A stretch of 64,000 nt of DNA from an uncultured Bacteriovorax sp. (lineage in GTDB: Bacteria > Bdellovibrionota > Bacteriovoracia > Bacteriovoracales > Bacteriovoracaceae): assembly GCA_946480715.1 (NCBI GenBank), contig CAMLKK010000005.1, positions 77,312-141,311 on the forward strand, given 5' to 3'. The notes beneath the pieces are model-generated. The model made no database searches and was not told where the DNA came from. It saw only the letters and a program-made list of their open reading frames with translations. Of the stretch, positions 43,355 through 50,744 are shown in pieces. Position 1 is the first letter of the stretch, and each line of letters starts with the position of its first letter. The translations under genes and the position numbers were made by a program.

Positions 43355-45013
43355 ATGTTAAAGCTAATACTCATCCCACTTTTCATTACCAATACCACAA
43401 GCGCAGAAGTTTCATTGAATGCAACTGTTCTTCCTAACGAAGAAAGAGTTGTCCAGCATGACGTGAACAAAGACGGAAAAATCGATCGTATCGAATATTA
43501 CAAAGGCGATACGATTGTTAAATTAGAAGAAGATAAAAAATTTTCCGGCGCAATTTCAGAGTGGACAACATTTGCTCCTTTCAAAGATACAGACACACCT
43601 ATAGAAATTCGGGAAATCGATACCAACGGTGACGGCAAAGTTGATCGTAAAAATTTTGAATATCACGACAAAAAACATGACCTCAGAATTATCACAACGG
43701 AAGTTGATGCTGACTTAGATGGGGCGTTTGAAAAAACATTCACGACTCATGAAAAGCTCAATCAAAAAAAAGATTGTGTAAACTGTCCGGGGCCCGGACT
43801 TCCAAGTGATCAGAATATTCTCATGAAGCTTGCCAAAGATTCGCGAGGAGCGGCTGAAGAACTATTTGTCGGTGATTTTCAGAAAACGAGTTTTGGGTAT
43901 GACATTCAAAAAGCGTGTTTAGAGCGCTGGGGAAAAGGATTCTCAGGCGTGCTTAAAGATGCGATGAATACCGGCTTCCAATGCTTAAAAACACTTTCTG
44001 AAGCTAATAAAAAGAACGGCATTAAACCTGATGGCGCTGGAAACAATCTCACTAATCTTAATTTCTTATTAGAAAAGAAAAGAGTGACGATTGCCTGTAA
44101 TCAAAAAGACTACAAAAGTTGGGACGGAACGGCTGCCCATGCTTCTGTCAGTGATGCAGATAAAATTGCAAGTCTTGGTATCAAGCATCCTTACATGTCC
44201 ATCAATCCAGGTCATCCAAAAAAAGCAGGAGCTTGGACGAAAGAGGAAGTGGCAGAACTGAAAAAAACACTTTTCCATGAGCAACTACACAATTTAGGAA
44301 TTAAGCATGGTGAGGGAATTGAAATCTCTTATACATGTGAAACATGTTGTTTTGAAATCGATACAGAAGGTAAGTCTGAAAGTGATATCGAAGCGGTTAA
44401 AAAACAAAAAGAAGTTTCCTGCAAAATTTGTAGTGGTGGTTATTCGGGAGCGAGTGATAAAAATTACATCACTGATTATATGGAGTGGGGAAAGCTCGCT
44501 TTCGAAACAGATCGCGTCTCAAACACTATCAACAGTGTTCAAAAAGAATTTCCTAAAAATCGATTTGCCGTCCTTGCCTTTACTGAATTGAACAGCGGCT
44601 TTTACAATCCGGTTTCATTCAAAATGGCCCAGATCTTCAAAAAGCGTTTTCAAAATCTAAGTGAAGAAGAAAAAGAGAAACTCGAAAAACTAGAAGCGAA
44701 TGAAAACGAGCAAATTAAAAAGACTCCTCTGATTGATGTCCTTTCTACTACAGTGGCAAACGCACATTTCGTACTCCTCTTTGATCATGAAAGTAAAAAA
44801 GCTTTCGAGGAATTGAAGGCGAGCAAAAAACAGATTCTGGAAATTATAAAAAAAGAAAAAACTGTTAAGACGGATGAAGAGCGCTGGATGTTTGAAGACA
44901 TCCGCAAGAACTACACACGACTGCTTGAAAACATCTGGCTCACGAAACATCCTAAAAAGATGCCCGAAAGTCATGAAGCCTACCTGCTTTTGGATGAGCT
45001 TAAATTATTATAG
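43355..45013 (+). CDS. Secreted metzincin-type metalloprotease with calcium-loop repeats
   Basis: 552 residues with a signal peptide (MLKLILIPLFITNTTSA). Residues about 35-130 contain EF-hand-like loops DVNKDGKIDR, DTNGDGKVDR and VDADLDGAF, likely calcium sites of dockerin/TSP3 type. The middle carries HEQLHNLGIKH (H308, E309, H312, H318), an exact HExxHxxGxxH metzincin zinc motif, followed by a Cys-rich loop (CETCC, CKIC) and DYMEW with Met376, a candidate Met-turn. The C-terminal 150 residues are helical and Lys/Glu-rich. The protein probably digests proteins outside the cell or in the periplasm. No family name recognised; the motif-based call is fairly sure. Confidence 0.75.
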   Translation: MLKLILIPLFITNTTSAEVSLNATVLPNEERVVQHDVNKDGKIDRIEYYKGDTIVKLEEDKKFSGAISEWTTFAPFKDTDTPIEIREIDTNGDGKVDRKNFEYHDKKHDLRIITTEVDADLDGAFEKTFTTHEKLNQKKDCVNCPGPGLPSDQNILMKLAKDSRGAAEELFVGDFQKTSFGYDIQKACLERWGKGFSGVLKDAMNTGFQCLKTLSEANKKNGIKPDGAGNNLTNLNFLLEKKRVTIACNQKDYKSWDGTAAHASVSDADKIASLGIKHPYMSINPGHPKKAGAWTKEEVAELKKTLFHEQLHNLGIKHGEGIEISYTCETCCFEIDTEGKSESDIEAVKKQKEVSCKICSGGYSGASDKNYITDYMEWGKLAFETDRVSNTINSVQKEFPKNRFAVLAFTELNSGFYNPVSFKMAQIFKKRFQNLSEEEKEKLEKLEANENEQIKKTPLIDVLSTTVANAHFVLLFDHESKKAFEELKASKKQILEIIKKEKTVKTDEERWMFEDIRKNYTRLLENIWLTKHPKKMPESHEAYLLLDELKLL

Positions 45014-45106
45014 GGATTTATCCGGCCAAAAAGATCGATTTTTTTAAATAAATCACTCAACTAATTTTTTAAATACCCGACCTGTGTATTACACAAAGGG
45101 GTTTAT

Positions 45107-45463
45107 ATGAAGAAGTTGATGTTTTTAGTCGGACTATTTTTTATGAGTTCGCAGTTAATGGCAGAGACCATTCTCACTCCAATGGTAGATTTCATTCCCA
45201 ATGAAGAAATGGGCTTTTACTTTGAAATCAAAACAACCAAATTTAAAAACGTCACGCTCGATTGCCAAAGTTTCGTGACGGGAATCAATTTTGAAGAAGA
45301 GAGTGGAGAGCGCCACGACTTTTATCTAGACATGTTTCAATGTGAGGAAGCTTTTCATTTCTTCAACAATTCGAAAAATGACAATGTTCCGGTTTGTCTG
45401 GGTGTAGATAAAGATCTTAACGAATTGATTGTGACCCATGACAGTGAAGAGAACTGTAAATAA
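45107..45463 (+). CDS. Small exported protein, unknown function
   Basis: 118 residues with a clear signal peptide (MKKLMFLVGLFFMSSQLMA) and AAAGGGG before the ATG. The mature part is acidic with four cysteines (DCQS, QCEE, VCLG and ENCK), probably two disulfides. No family recognised. It follows the metalloprotease by 93 bp and is followed by the long inverted repeat at 45472-45514. A role as inhibitor or cofactor of the protease is possible but only a guess from position. Confidence 0.65.
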   Translation: MKKLMFLVGLFFMSSQLMAETILTPMVDFIPNEEMGFYFEIKTTKFKNVTLDCQSFVTGINFEEESGERHDFYLDMFQCEEAFHFFNNSKNDNVPVCLGVDKDLNELIVTHDSEENCK

Positions 45464-45471
45464 AATATTCC

Positions 45472-45514
45472 AATCATTATTATTGAAATTAAATTGAATT
45501 CAATAATAATGATT
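45472..45514. repeat. Perfect 16-bp inverted repeat, 11-nt spacer
   Basis: AATCATTATTATTGAA (45472-45487) and its exact reverse complement at 45499-45514 surround an 11-nt spacer. It is AT-rich, lies 9 bp after one gene and ends 2 bp before the ATG at 45517. No T-run follows, so it is not a standard terminator; it may be an operator or a translation-blocking hairpin. Confidence 0.8.
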
Positions 45515-45516
45515 GA

Positions 45517-46701
45517 ATGATGAAACGTTTCACAACTTTAAAAAAATCATTCTTATTATTTTATCTGATCATTATATTTATCGCAGTTGCATGTTCGTAT
45601 TCTGCAAAGGTAATAGAAGAAAAGAAGCTTGTAAGTTCTATTTCTAAAAAAAGCAAGCCACCTATCAATCGAAAACCTAGAACTAATTTTAAAACTCGCT
45701 TTAAGAATTTGAAAGAAAATCCTTTATTGAGTTGCAATCTTGAATTTTTCAATGAAATGACAAAAGATGAATTCAGGGTCATGTCAATAGAAAATTTTTT
45801 TATTAAAGATTGGGAGGTATTCTTTCAATCAAACGTCTACAACGTCCAGATAGTTAAGGATGAGTGCTTGAGAACCTTAGGAGTACTGGCTTCGAATGGA
45901 ATTAAAAGCACCGATCCGTTTGTTCTACACAATCTCATAAATCAACCACAAAAATTAAAATCTATTCTTTTAACATCGACGATCCCGAATCCGATGATAA
46001 TAGGTGTAGCCAATGAATTTAAAGCCGTCATTACACGATTTAATCAGCCTAAAATATTTGTCCGCGAGAAAGAATATGAGCGTTCAAATGTTGAACAATT
46101 TATTACAAGTTTTAAGCAATCGTTAGATTTGAATGGACACATACCAACTCTCGAAAGTTACGAAATTGGCAAGGAATATTCATTCTGTGGATATTATAAT
46201 AAAGCGGACATTTATTCTGACAAAAAAGGCACCAAGACTAACTACTATTTTAACCCCTGTTCATATGAAGATAGGCTGAATAGGTTTCGCATTAAAGAGG
46301 TTGATGGTGAATGGCTTCAGCTGGAGCAGATTTCAGCTATTAATGAGGAATATGGTGGTAGCACGGTGGAGGAATTCCCCCAAATTGACTCCCAATTGAT
46401 CTTTTTGAAAATTAGAGAAATAACGACTCCCTATGTGCTCACTGATGGTGTGATGTCCATTGCATTGAGTGATACAAGGATCAGCACTATAGATCTCGGC
46501 GATAAAGGGTTTGTAGTTACAAATAATGCCTATACTTGCGACAGTAGAATTGATTATCCTCTCATTGGCTGGAATTTAAAATTCTCTACTAATGAAGGAA
46601 AGTTTTTTGAGTATCCCAAAGGGTTTAACCCTTTAAATGCCAGATATTTAAAAAATTTTAATGCTAACAATCTTGAAATAGAACCTTGGTGTGGCACATG
46701 A
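45517..46701 (+). CDS. Exported lipoprotein-like protein, unknown function
   Basis: 394 residues. N-terminal hydrophobic segment (about 12-25) ends IAVACS, a possible lipobox. The rest is a mixed alpha/beta, Tyr/Asn-rich sequence with cysteines in LSCNLE, DECLR, FCGYY, NPCSY, YTCDSR and EPWCGT. No domain recognised. A+T content and codon use look higher in A/T than in the core genes around it, which hints at transfer. It overlaps the next gene by 4 bp (ATGA), so the two are co-translated. A ribosome site is hard to see because the inverted repeat occupies the leader. Confidence 0.65.
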   Translation: MMKRFTTLKKSFLLFYLIIIFIAVACSYSAKVIEEKKLVSSISKKSKPPINRKPRTNFKTRFKNLKENPLLSCNLEFFNEMTKDEFRVMSIENFFIKDWEVFFQSNVYNVQIVKDECLRTLGVLASNGIKSTDPFVLHNLINQPQKLKSILLTSTIPNPMIIGVANEFKAVITRFNQPKIFVREKEYERSNVEQFITSFKQSLDLNGHIPTLESYEIGKEYSFCGYYNKADIYSDKKGTKTNYYFNPCSYEDRLNRFRIKEVDGEWLQLEQISAINEEYGGSTVEEFPQIDSQLIFLKIREITTPYVLTDGVMSIALSDTRISTIDLGDKGFVVTNNAYTCDSRIDYPLIGWNLKFSTNEGKFFEYPKGFNPLNARYLKNFNANNLEIEPWCGT

Positions 46702-47657
46702 TGAGTCTCATTATATTAGAATTTCTTTTGAGTTTGATTAATTTTGCATGGTCAAATTGCGAGCTTTACCAGTCTGGTTTCCATACGATTGCAAATTATG
46801 AAGGTGTAAGAAGCCTAGAGAATTCGAAAAAATTTTATCGTTACCACCATTTCAATAGAAGCATTCTTTTAGATTATGGGGCAATCGGTTCTATCGAAAA
46901 TTTAAAAATCCAAGAAATAAGTTTTTTTGGACAGAGATGCACAGACTCGTCGGTTGGAATGTTCTATGGTGTTCAAAGTGAACGACCGCAGATCGCAGTA
47001 AATTTGTGTTCAGCCATTAATCCAAAAGATTATCCAACTACTTTCTTGTTATATGATAAATCAGAAAAGAAGTTAAAAATTCCTCATAAAGTGGAATTGA
47101 AGCCATTGAAAGATTTCAATCCTGAGAAGTTAGTCTCATTAGAAAATAACATAAAGCTTTTTCTGAAAGATAAAATTTTCAGAGGGACTGACCAGTTGTC
47201 ATTAGATCCTGAGGATTATGAAGTTCTTAACTTTGAACACCATATATATGATACATCAGAATTGATTTTAACAATCGCGAATGCACAGTCTTTAGGAAAA
47301 AATAGTCAAATTAAATACAAGTTCAAGGTCGTGTTTTTGAGTCTTGATCAACAACCTTGGTATATAGCAGATTCAGCATATATTGATCCTTGCAGCTCAT
47401 TGTATAACGAAAATTATCCGAGACCTCAGCAGCAAGAAAATATTGGATACATTGAACTTTTTAAATACGGTTGGATTTATACTGATGAACGAGCTCCAAG
47501 TTTTCTTCAGTTCGATGAAAAGATTGAAAATGGAATGTACCAACTTTTTATGTATAAGGATTTAAGTGTGATTGAAAAAGGTTCCGATAGAAAAGTCCCT
47601 GCAGATGGATCAAGTCATGGTTTGGGGTTGATACCTAAAAAGGAAATAAAGAAGTAA
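46698..47657 (+). CDS. Exported protein, unknown function
   Basis: 319 residues from ATG 46698 (ATGATG, overlapping the upstream stop); an earlier TTG at 46686 is less likely. Signal peptide MMSLIILEFLLSLINFAW with a cut near WSNC. Mature part is Tyr/Phe-rich with cysteines in SNCEL, QRCTD, LCSAI and DPCSS. The C-terminus, PADGSSHGLGLIPKKEIKK, looks flexible. Like the gene before it, it is AT-rich and without recognisable family. The next gene starts at its stop codon. Confidence 0.6.
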   Translation: MMSLIILEFLLSLINFAWSNCELYQSGFHTIANYEGVRSLENSKKFYRYHHFNRSILLDYGAIGSIENLKIQEISFFGQRCTDSSVGMFYGVQSERPQIAVNLCSAINPKDYPTTFLLYDKSEKKLKIPHKVELKPLKDFNPEKLVSLENNIKLFLKDKIFRGTDQLSLDPEDYEVLNFEHHIYDTSELILTIANAQSLGKNSQIKYKFKVVFLSLDQQPWYIADSAYIDPCSSLYNENYPRPQQQENIGYIELFKYGWIYTDERAPSFLQFDEKIENGMYQLFMYKDLSVIEKGSDRKVPADGSSHGLGLIPKKEIKK

Positions 47658-48172
47658 TGTTAAATATTTTTACGCTTCCTTTGGACCATGATTCATCTTG
47701 GGTGCAGGTTTTAACAGGCATACATTTTTTATTGGCGTTTTTAATGACGCTTAAAAATCGCCACTCAAGTTTAGTTTGGACGCTCTTTTCGATCTTTTTA
47801 GCTTTTTTGTGTGCAGATGAGTTTTTGATGATCCATGAGTATTTCAAATTCACATACAACTTTCATAATAAAGTATTTGCAGATTTTTTTGTATTTCTTT
47901 ATGGAGTTCTTTCTTGTATCGGAGCAATCATTTTTTTAAAAAAGTATACTCTCGTTAAAGGACAGAAGTTAGTAATGTTCTTTATGTTTATTCTCATGTG
48001 CACCGTTGTGGCCAATGATGTTTTTAATATCTCTTTTTTCTATATGAAAAATGCCGCTGAAGAATGCTGTGAGCTGCTAATATCAGCTTCAATGATAGTT
48101 TTCATTAAATGGTTCGATTTTAAAAGATCGGATTCTATTGAAAATTCTTCAATGCTCCCAACAGATCCTTAA
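47657..48172 (+). CDS. Polytopic membrane protein with conserved-looking DE/HE motifs
   Basis: 171 residues with five or so hydrophobic segments. In the loops or helix ends there are CADEFLMIHEYF (about 51-62) and AAEECCELLISA (about 133-144), an arrangement of acidic and His residues seen in several uncharacterised membrane families and suggestive of a metal site inside the membrane. It overlaps the previous gene by 1 base and its 3' end overlaps the convergent hydrolase gene by 38 bp. With the two genes before it, it forms a three-gene unit of unknown function. Confidence 0.65.
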   Translation: MLNIFTLPLDHDSSWVQVLTGIHFLLAFLMTLKNRHSSLVWTLFSIFLAFLCADEFLMIHEYFKFTYNFHNKVFADFFVFLYGVLSCIGAIIFLKKYTLVKGQKLVMFFMFILMCTVVANDVFNISFFYMKNAAEECCELLISASMIVFIKWFDFKRSDSIENSSMLPTDP

Positions 48173-49067
48173 TCGTCGATACTTCCGTAATCTCTATGAA
48201 GATGTCATCTTCACCATGATTGCCTAATGTTTCATTGATGGCTTCAAAAATTTGAAATTGTACTTCTGGAGAGTCTTCCATTTTAGAGTGCATGTCCGAT
48301 CGCAGTTCGTTTGTCACTTCTGTATATTTCGTATTACGGGCAACTGTTGGATCGCCATGAATAAATGGGATTAAGCCTTCACCGAAAAAATTTAAATTGC
48401 GTTTTACGTTTTGAGGAATGATTGTTTTGTTCATGCCGACTGCATCGATAGAGACAATAAGGTCGATGGAGCGGAAGCCGTTTTTCACTGAGTTTAATTC
48501 ATTGGCGATTTCTATAGCTGTATCGCCACCGAAACTGTGGCCCACGAGAACGACTGGTTGATCAGGAGCGTGTTTTTTAATTTCGCTCAGGATTTTATCG
48601 TGTTCTTCCCATGAGAATTTTTTTGCTCCTGGCATACCTTCGGCCATTTCACTTATGCCATCACCATTTGAAATTCCGAAAGCAGAAAAACCTTCAATGA
48701 AAATCACAGCTGGTTTTTTGATGAAGTGTAGTGGAGGTTGCTTTTTATCTTCTATTCTTTTGTCATCGATTTTTTCAGCGAGTTTTCTTGGAGATGAAGT
48801 TGGAACGACAATCGGAATCACTGGAGATTTCGCAATAGATTTCGCCACTGAAGCTGCTTTATCCAGAATGTTAGGTGAGTCAGCTTTGTAAGTTTCTGTT
48901 TTAGGTGATTCAGTTGGTTCGGCTGCATTCAGTGCTTTGGCCTGCTCTGAAATTTCAGGTTTCGTTTCAGTGGAGGGTAAGGCCTTTCCGCCACCGCGAA
49001 ACGGTTTCAAATTTTTGAGATTAGAATTAACAATAGGAGTGGCAGCTTTTTCTGCAACTTTAGTCAT
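48135..49067 (-). CDS. Alpha/beta hydrolase-like protein
   Basis: 310 residues from ATG 49067; an upstream in-frame ATG at 49088 lies inside the palindrome and before a TATAAT box, so I reject it. Residues 1-100 are Lys/Pro/Glu-rich and probably disordered, without signal peptide. The hydrolase core starts at PAVIFIEGFSAFG and has the nucleophile elbow PVVLVGHSFGGDTA, then SIDLIVSIDAVG and a C-terminal HSKMEDSPEVQ region that may supply the His. It resembles lipase or thioesterase folds; the substrate is unknown. The transcript would start at or very near the ATG. Confidence 0.7.
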   Translation of the reverse strand: MTKVAEKAATPIVNSNLKNLKPFRGGGKALPSTETKPEISEQAKALNAAEPTESPKTETYKADSPNILDKAASVAKSIAKSPVIPIVVPTSSPRKLAEKIDDKRIEDKKQPPLHFIKKPAVIFIEGFSAFGISNGDGISEMAEGMPGAKKFSWEEHDKILSEIKKHAPDQPVVLVGHSFGGDTAIEIANELNSVKNGFRSIDLIVSIDAVGMNKTIIPQNVKRNLNFFGEGLIPFIHGDPTVARNTKYTEVTNELRSDMHSKMEDSPEVQFQIFEAINETLGNHGEDDIFIEITEVSTIKDLLGALKNFQ

Positions 49068-49091
49068 GCTCCCATTATAGGGGAGCATGAC
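49063..49091 (-). promoter_or_regulatory. Perfect 11-bp dyad around a TATAAT box
   Basis: GTCATGCTCCC (49063-49073) and GGGAGCATGAC (49081-49091) flank ATTATAG; on the minus strand the spacer reads CTATAAT, a perfect -10. Six bases separate it from ATG 49067, which fits a leaderless mRNA. A good -35 is not evident (TATGAT at 49102-49097 with 17-bp spacing). Confidence 0.65.
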
Positions 49092-49130
49092 AAGCGATCA
49101 TAGTTTAGGCAATAAGGGACATAACAGAGT

Positions 49131-50201
49131 TTATTCGTCGACTTTAAAACCTTTGAGTAAATTGCCCATGGCCGTGTTGGGAGTTGTTTTCTCAATGGGT
49201 TTTTTTGGTGCTGGAGACGGTGAAGAATCTTCATCGATATAGCTAGTGAAACTTGGAAGCTCTTGCTTATAAACAATTCGATCCAAATGTTTAACAAATC
49301 CCGACCAGTGGCCAGTATTGTTGTCGTTCTTTTTTACTTGTTCAAGAGAGCTCATTTTTGAATCCATGAGATCAATGAGGTGAACGAGGAAGGCTTCACT
49401 TGTGTTGGGAATTTTTGGTGATCCGTATTCATATTCTCCGTGATGCGCGAGCAGAATATGTTTCAAATGCATCTTCATGTTGTAGGGAAAATGTCTCATT
49501 TTTCCAGCGAAGTGATCGACGATCTCTAAGCCTTTAACGAGGTGGCCCACAAGTTTTCCTTCTTCCGTATAATCAACAACAGGACCTTCTGTGAGTTCAT
49601 AGATTTTGCAAAGATCATGAAGAATACACCCAGCAACCACATACGAAGTATTCACTTTATAGTGAGGAGAGAGTTGTACACCAAGAGTGGCACACGAGAG
49701 AATATGTTCAAGTAAACCAGATTGATAAGCGTGATGAATAGATTTTCCAGCTTGCCAGATTTTTAATCGACGAGCTATTTCTGGATCGTGAAGAATCGAT
49801 AGTAGGAGATCCTTGATGTAAACTTCATCAAGTTTTTCCACAATCGCCAGAAGTTCGTTGTACATTTTTTCCGGAGCCGATCCTGCTTTTTGAATGTAAT
49901 CATCGCGATTGATTTGATCATCATTGAGTTTAGAAATCTCAGTGACGATCATCTGCAGTCGACCTTGAAAAGCATTCATCTTACCATTTACGACAACCAC
50001 ATCACCTGAGCGAATTTGTCCGATAACGAGTTCAGCTCCGTGCCATTTACGGGCCTCAATTTCACCACTTTTGTCTGCCAGAATGATATTGAGATAGCTC
50101 TTTCCATCTTTGCCTTCGGCCGTTGTAATGTATTTAACTAAGAAGGGTGAAAGGACATCATCCTTTGCGTTTAGCTGTTCAACAAATTGCTTCTTATTCA
50201 A
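49131..50201 (-). CDS. YhaM-like 3'-5' exonuclease (OB-fold plus HD domain)
   Basis: 356 residues from a TTG at 50201 (AGGGGG upstream). An N-terminal OB-fold (about 15-105) with KSYLNIILADKSGEIEARKW binds nucleic acid; the HD domain (about 150-320) has SIHHAYQSGLLEHI, GCILHDLCKIYE, LLAHHGEYEYGSP and HLIDLMDSK. This layout is that of YhaM/CbfA exoribonucleases, which trim RNA and single-stranded DNA from the 3' end using metal ions. The C-terminus is Pro/Ser/Lys-rich. It is 42 bp upstream of the dyad and the hydrolase gene, same strand. Confidence 0.9.
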   Translation of the reverse strand: MNKKQFVEQLNAKDDVLSPFLVKYITTAEGKDGKSYLNIILADKSGEIEARKWHGAELVIGQIRSGDVVVVNGKMNAFQGRLQMIVTEISKLNDDQINRDDYIQKAGSAPEKMYNELLAIVEKLDEVYIKDLLLSILHDPEIARRLKIWQAGKSIHHAYQSGLLEHILSCATLGVQLSPHYKVNTSYVVAGCILHDLCKIYELTEGPVVDYTEEGKLVGHLVKGLEIVDHFAGKMRHFPYNMKMHLKHILLAHHGEYEYGSPKIPNTSEAFLVHLIDLMDSKMSSLEQVKKNDNNTGHWSGFVKHLDRIVYKQELPSFTSYIDEDSSPSPAPKKPIEKTTPNTAMGNLLKGFKVDE

Positions 50202-50221
50202 GTAGTCCCCCTCAAGAGTCT

Positions 50222-50250
50222 CTCCTAAATTCCGAAAAGTTGTTTAGGAG
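50222..50250 (+). promoter_or_regulatory. Inverted repeat covering the ribosome site of the gene at 50256
   Basis: CTCCTAAA (50222-50229) pairs perfectly with TTTAGGAG (50243-50250), and AGGAG is the ribosome site 5 nt before the ATG. The divergent gap is only 54 bp, so it could also be an operator shared with the exonuclease gene. Confidence 0.5.
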
Positions 50251-50255
50251 TTTTT

Positions 50256-50744
50256 ATGAAAATTGGTGCTTTTACGATCTCATCGGTCTGCCTTTTAATT
50301 ACTTCATCGCTTTTTACACAAACCTTTGCTGAAACAAAGTTAAAAAAAGAATTAGGTGTATGTGGAAAAACGTTGAGCGCAGTTTTAAAAGTTGATCCAG
50401 CAACAGACGCGCAGATTTCTTCCGCATTTAAGCTGGAAGAAGAATTTTGTGATTACGGCCGTTATGAGGAAAATGCAAACTTTATCGTTTATCTCTACGA
50501 TGCAAACGATAAATTAATTTATGACAAACACGTTCAGCTCAATACTCTCAGTGTTTATGAAAGCACTGATCATAAAAAAGCACCGGGTAAAATTGAAATA
50601 AAAAATTTATCTAAGAAGCCTGTTTCGCGGGTAGTGAAATTTCCACTTACAACGGAAATTAGTTCAGCAAAAAGTTATAAAATCGAATCACTCGATGAGA
50701 AAAAAATGACAGCTAAAAAAAGCCTAACATGGACGGCACAATGA
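50256..50744 (+). CDS. Exported partner protein of an M64-like peptidase
   Basis: 162 residues with a signal peptide (about 1-25, core SSVCLLITSSLF). The mature protein looks like a beta-sandwich: NFIVYLYDANDKLIYDKHVQ, KIEIKNLSKKPVSRVVKFPL. Two cysteines (VCGKT, FCDYG) may pair. No family name; it resembles the N-terminal domains that accompany M64 peptidases, here as a separate gene. It overlaps the peptidase gene by 4 bp (ATGA), so the two are made in step. A prodomain, inhibitor or chaperone role is inferred. Confidence 0.6.
   Translation: MKIGAFTISSVCLLITSSLFTQTFAETKLKKELGVCGKTLSAVLKVDPATDAQISSAFKLEEEFCDYGRYEENANFIVYLYDANDKLIYDKHVQLNTLSVYESTDHKKAPGKIEIKNLSKKPVSRVVKFPLTTEISSAKSYKIESLDEKKMTAKKSLTWTAQ

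Noticed and set aside
48135..49088. Upstream ATG at 49088 as the start of the alpha/beta hydrolase
   Set aside because: It lies within the dyad and upstream of the predicted -10 box, so it would not be transcribed from that promoter; ATG 49067 fits better.
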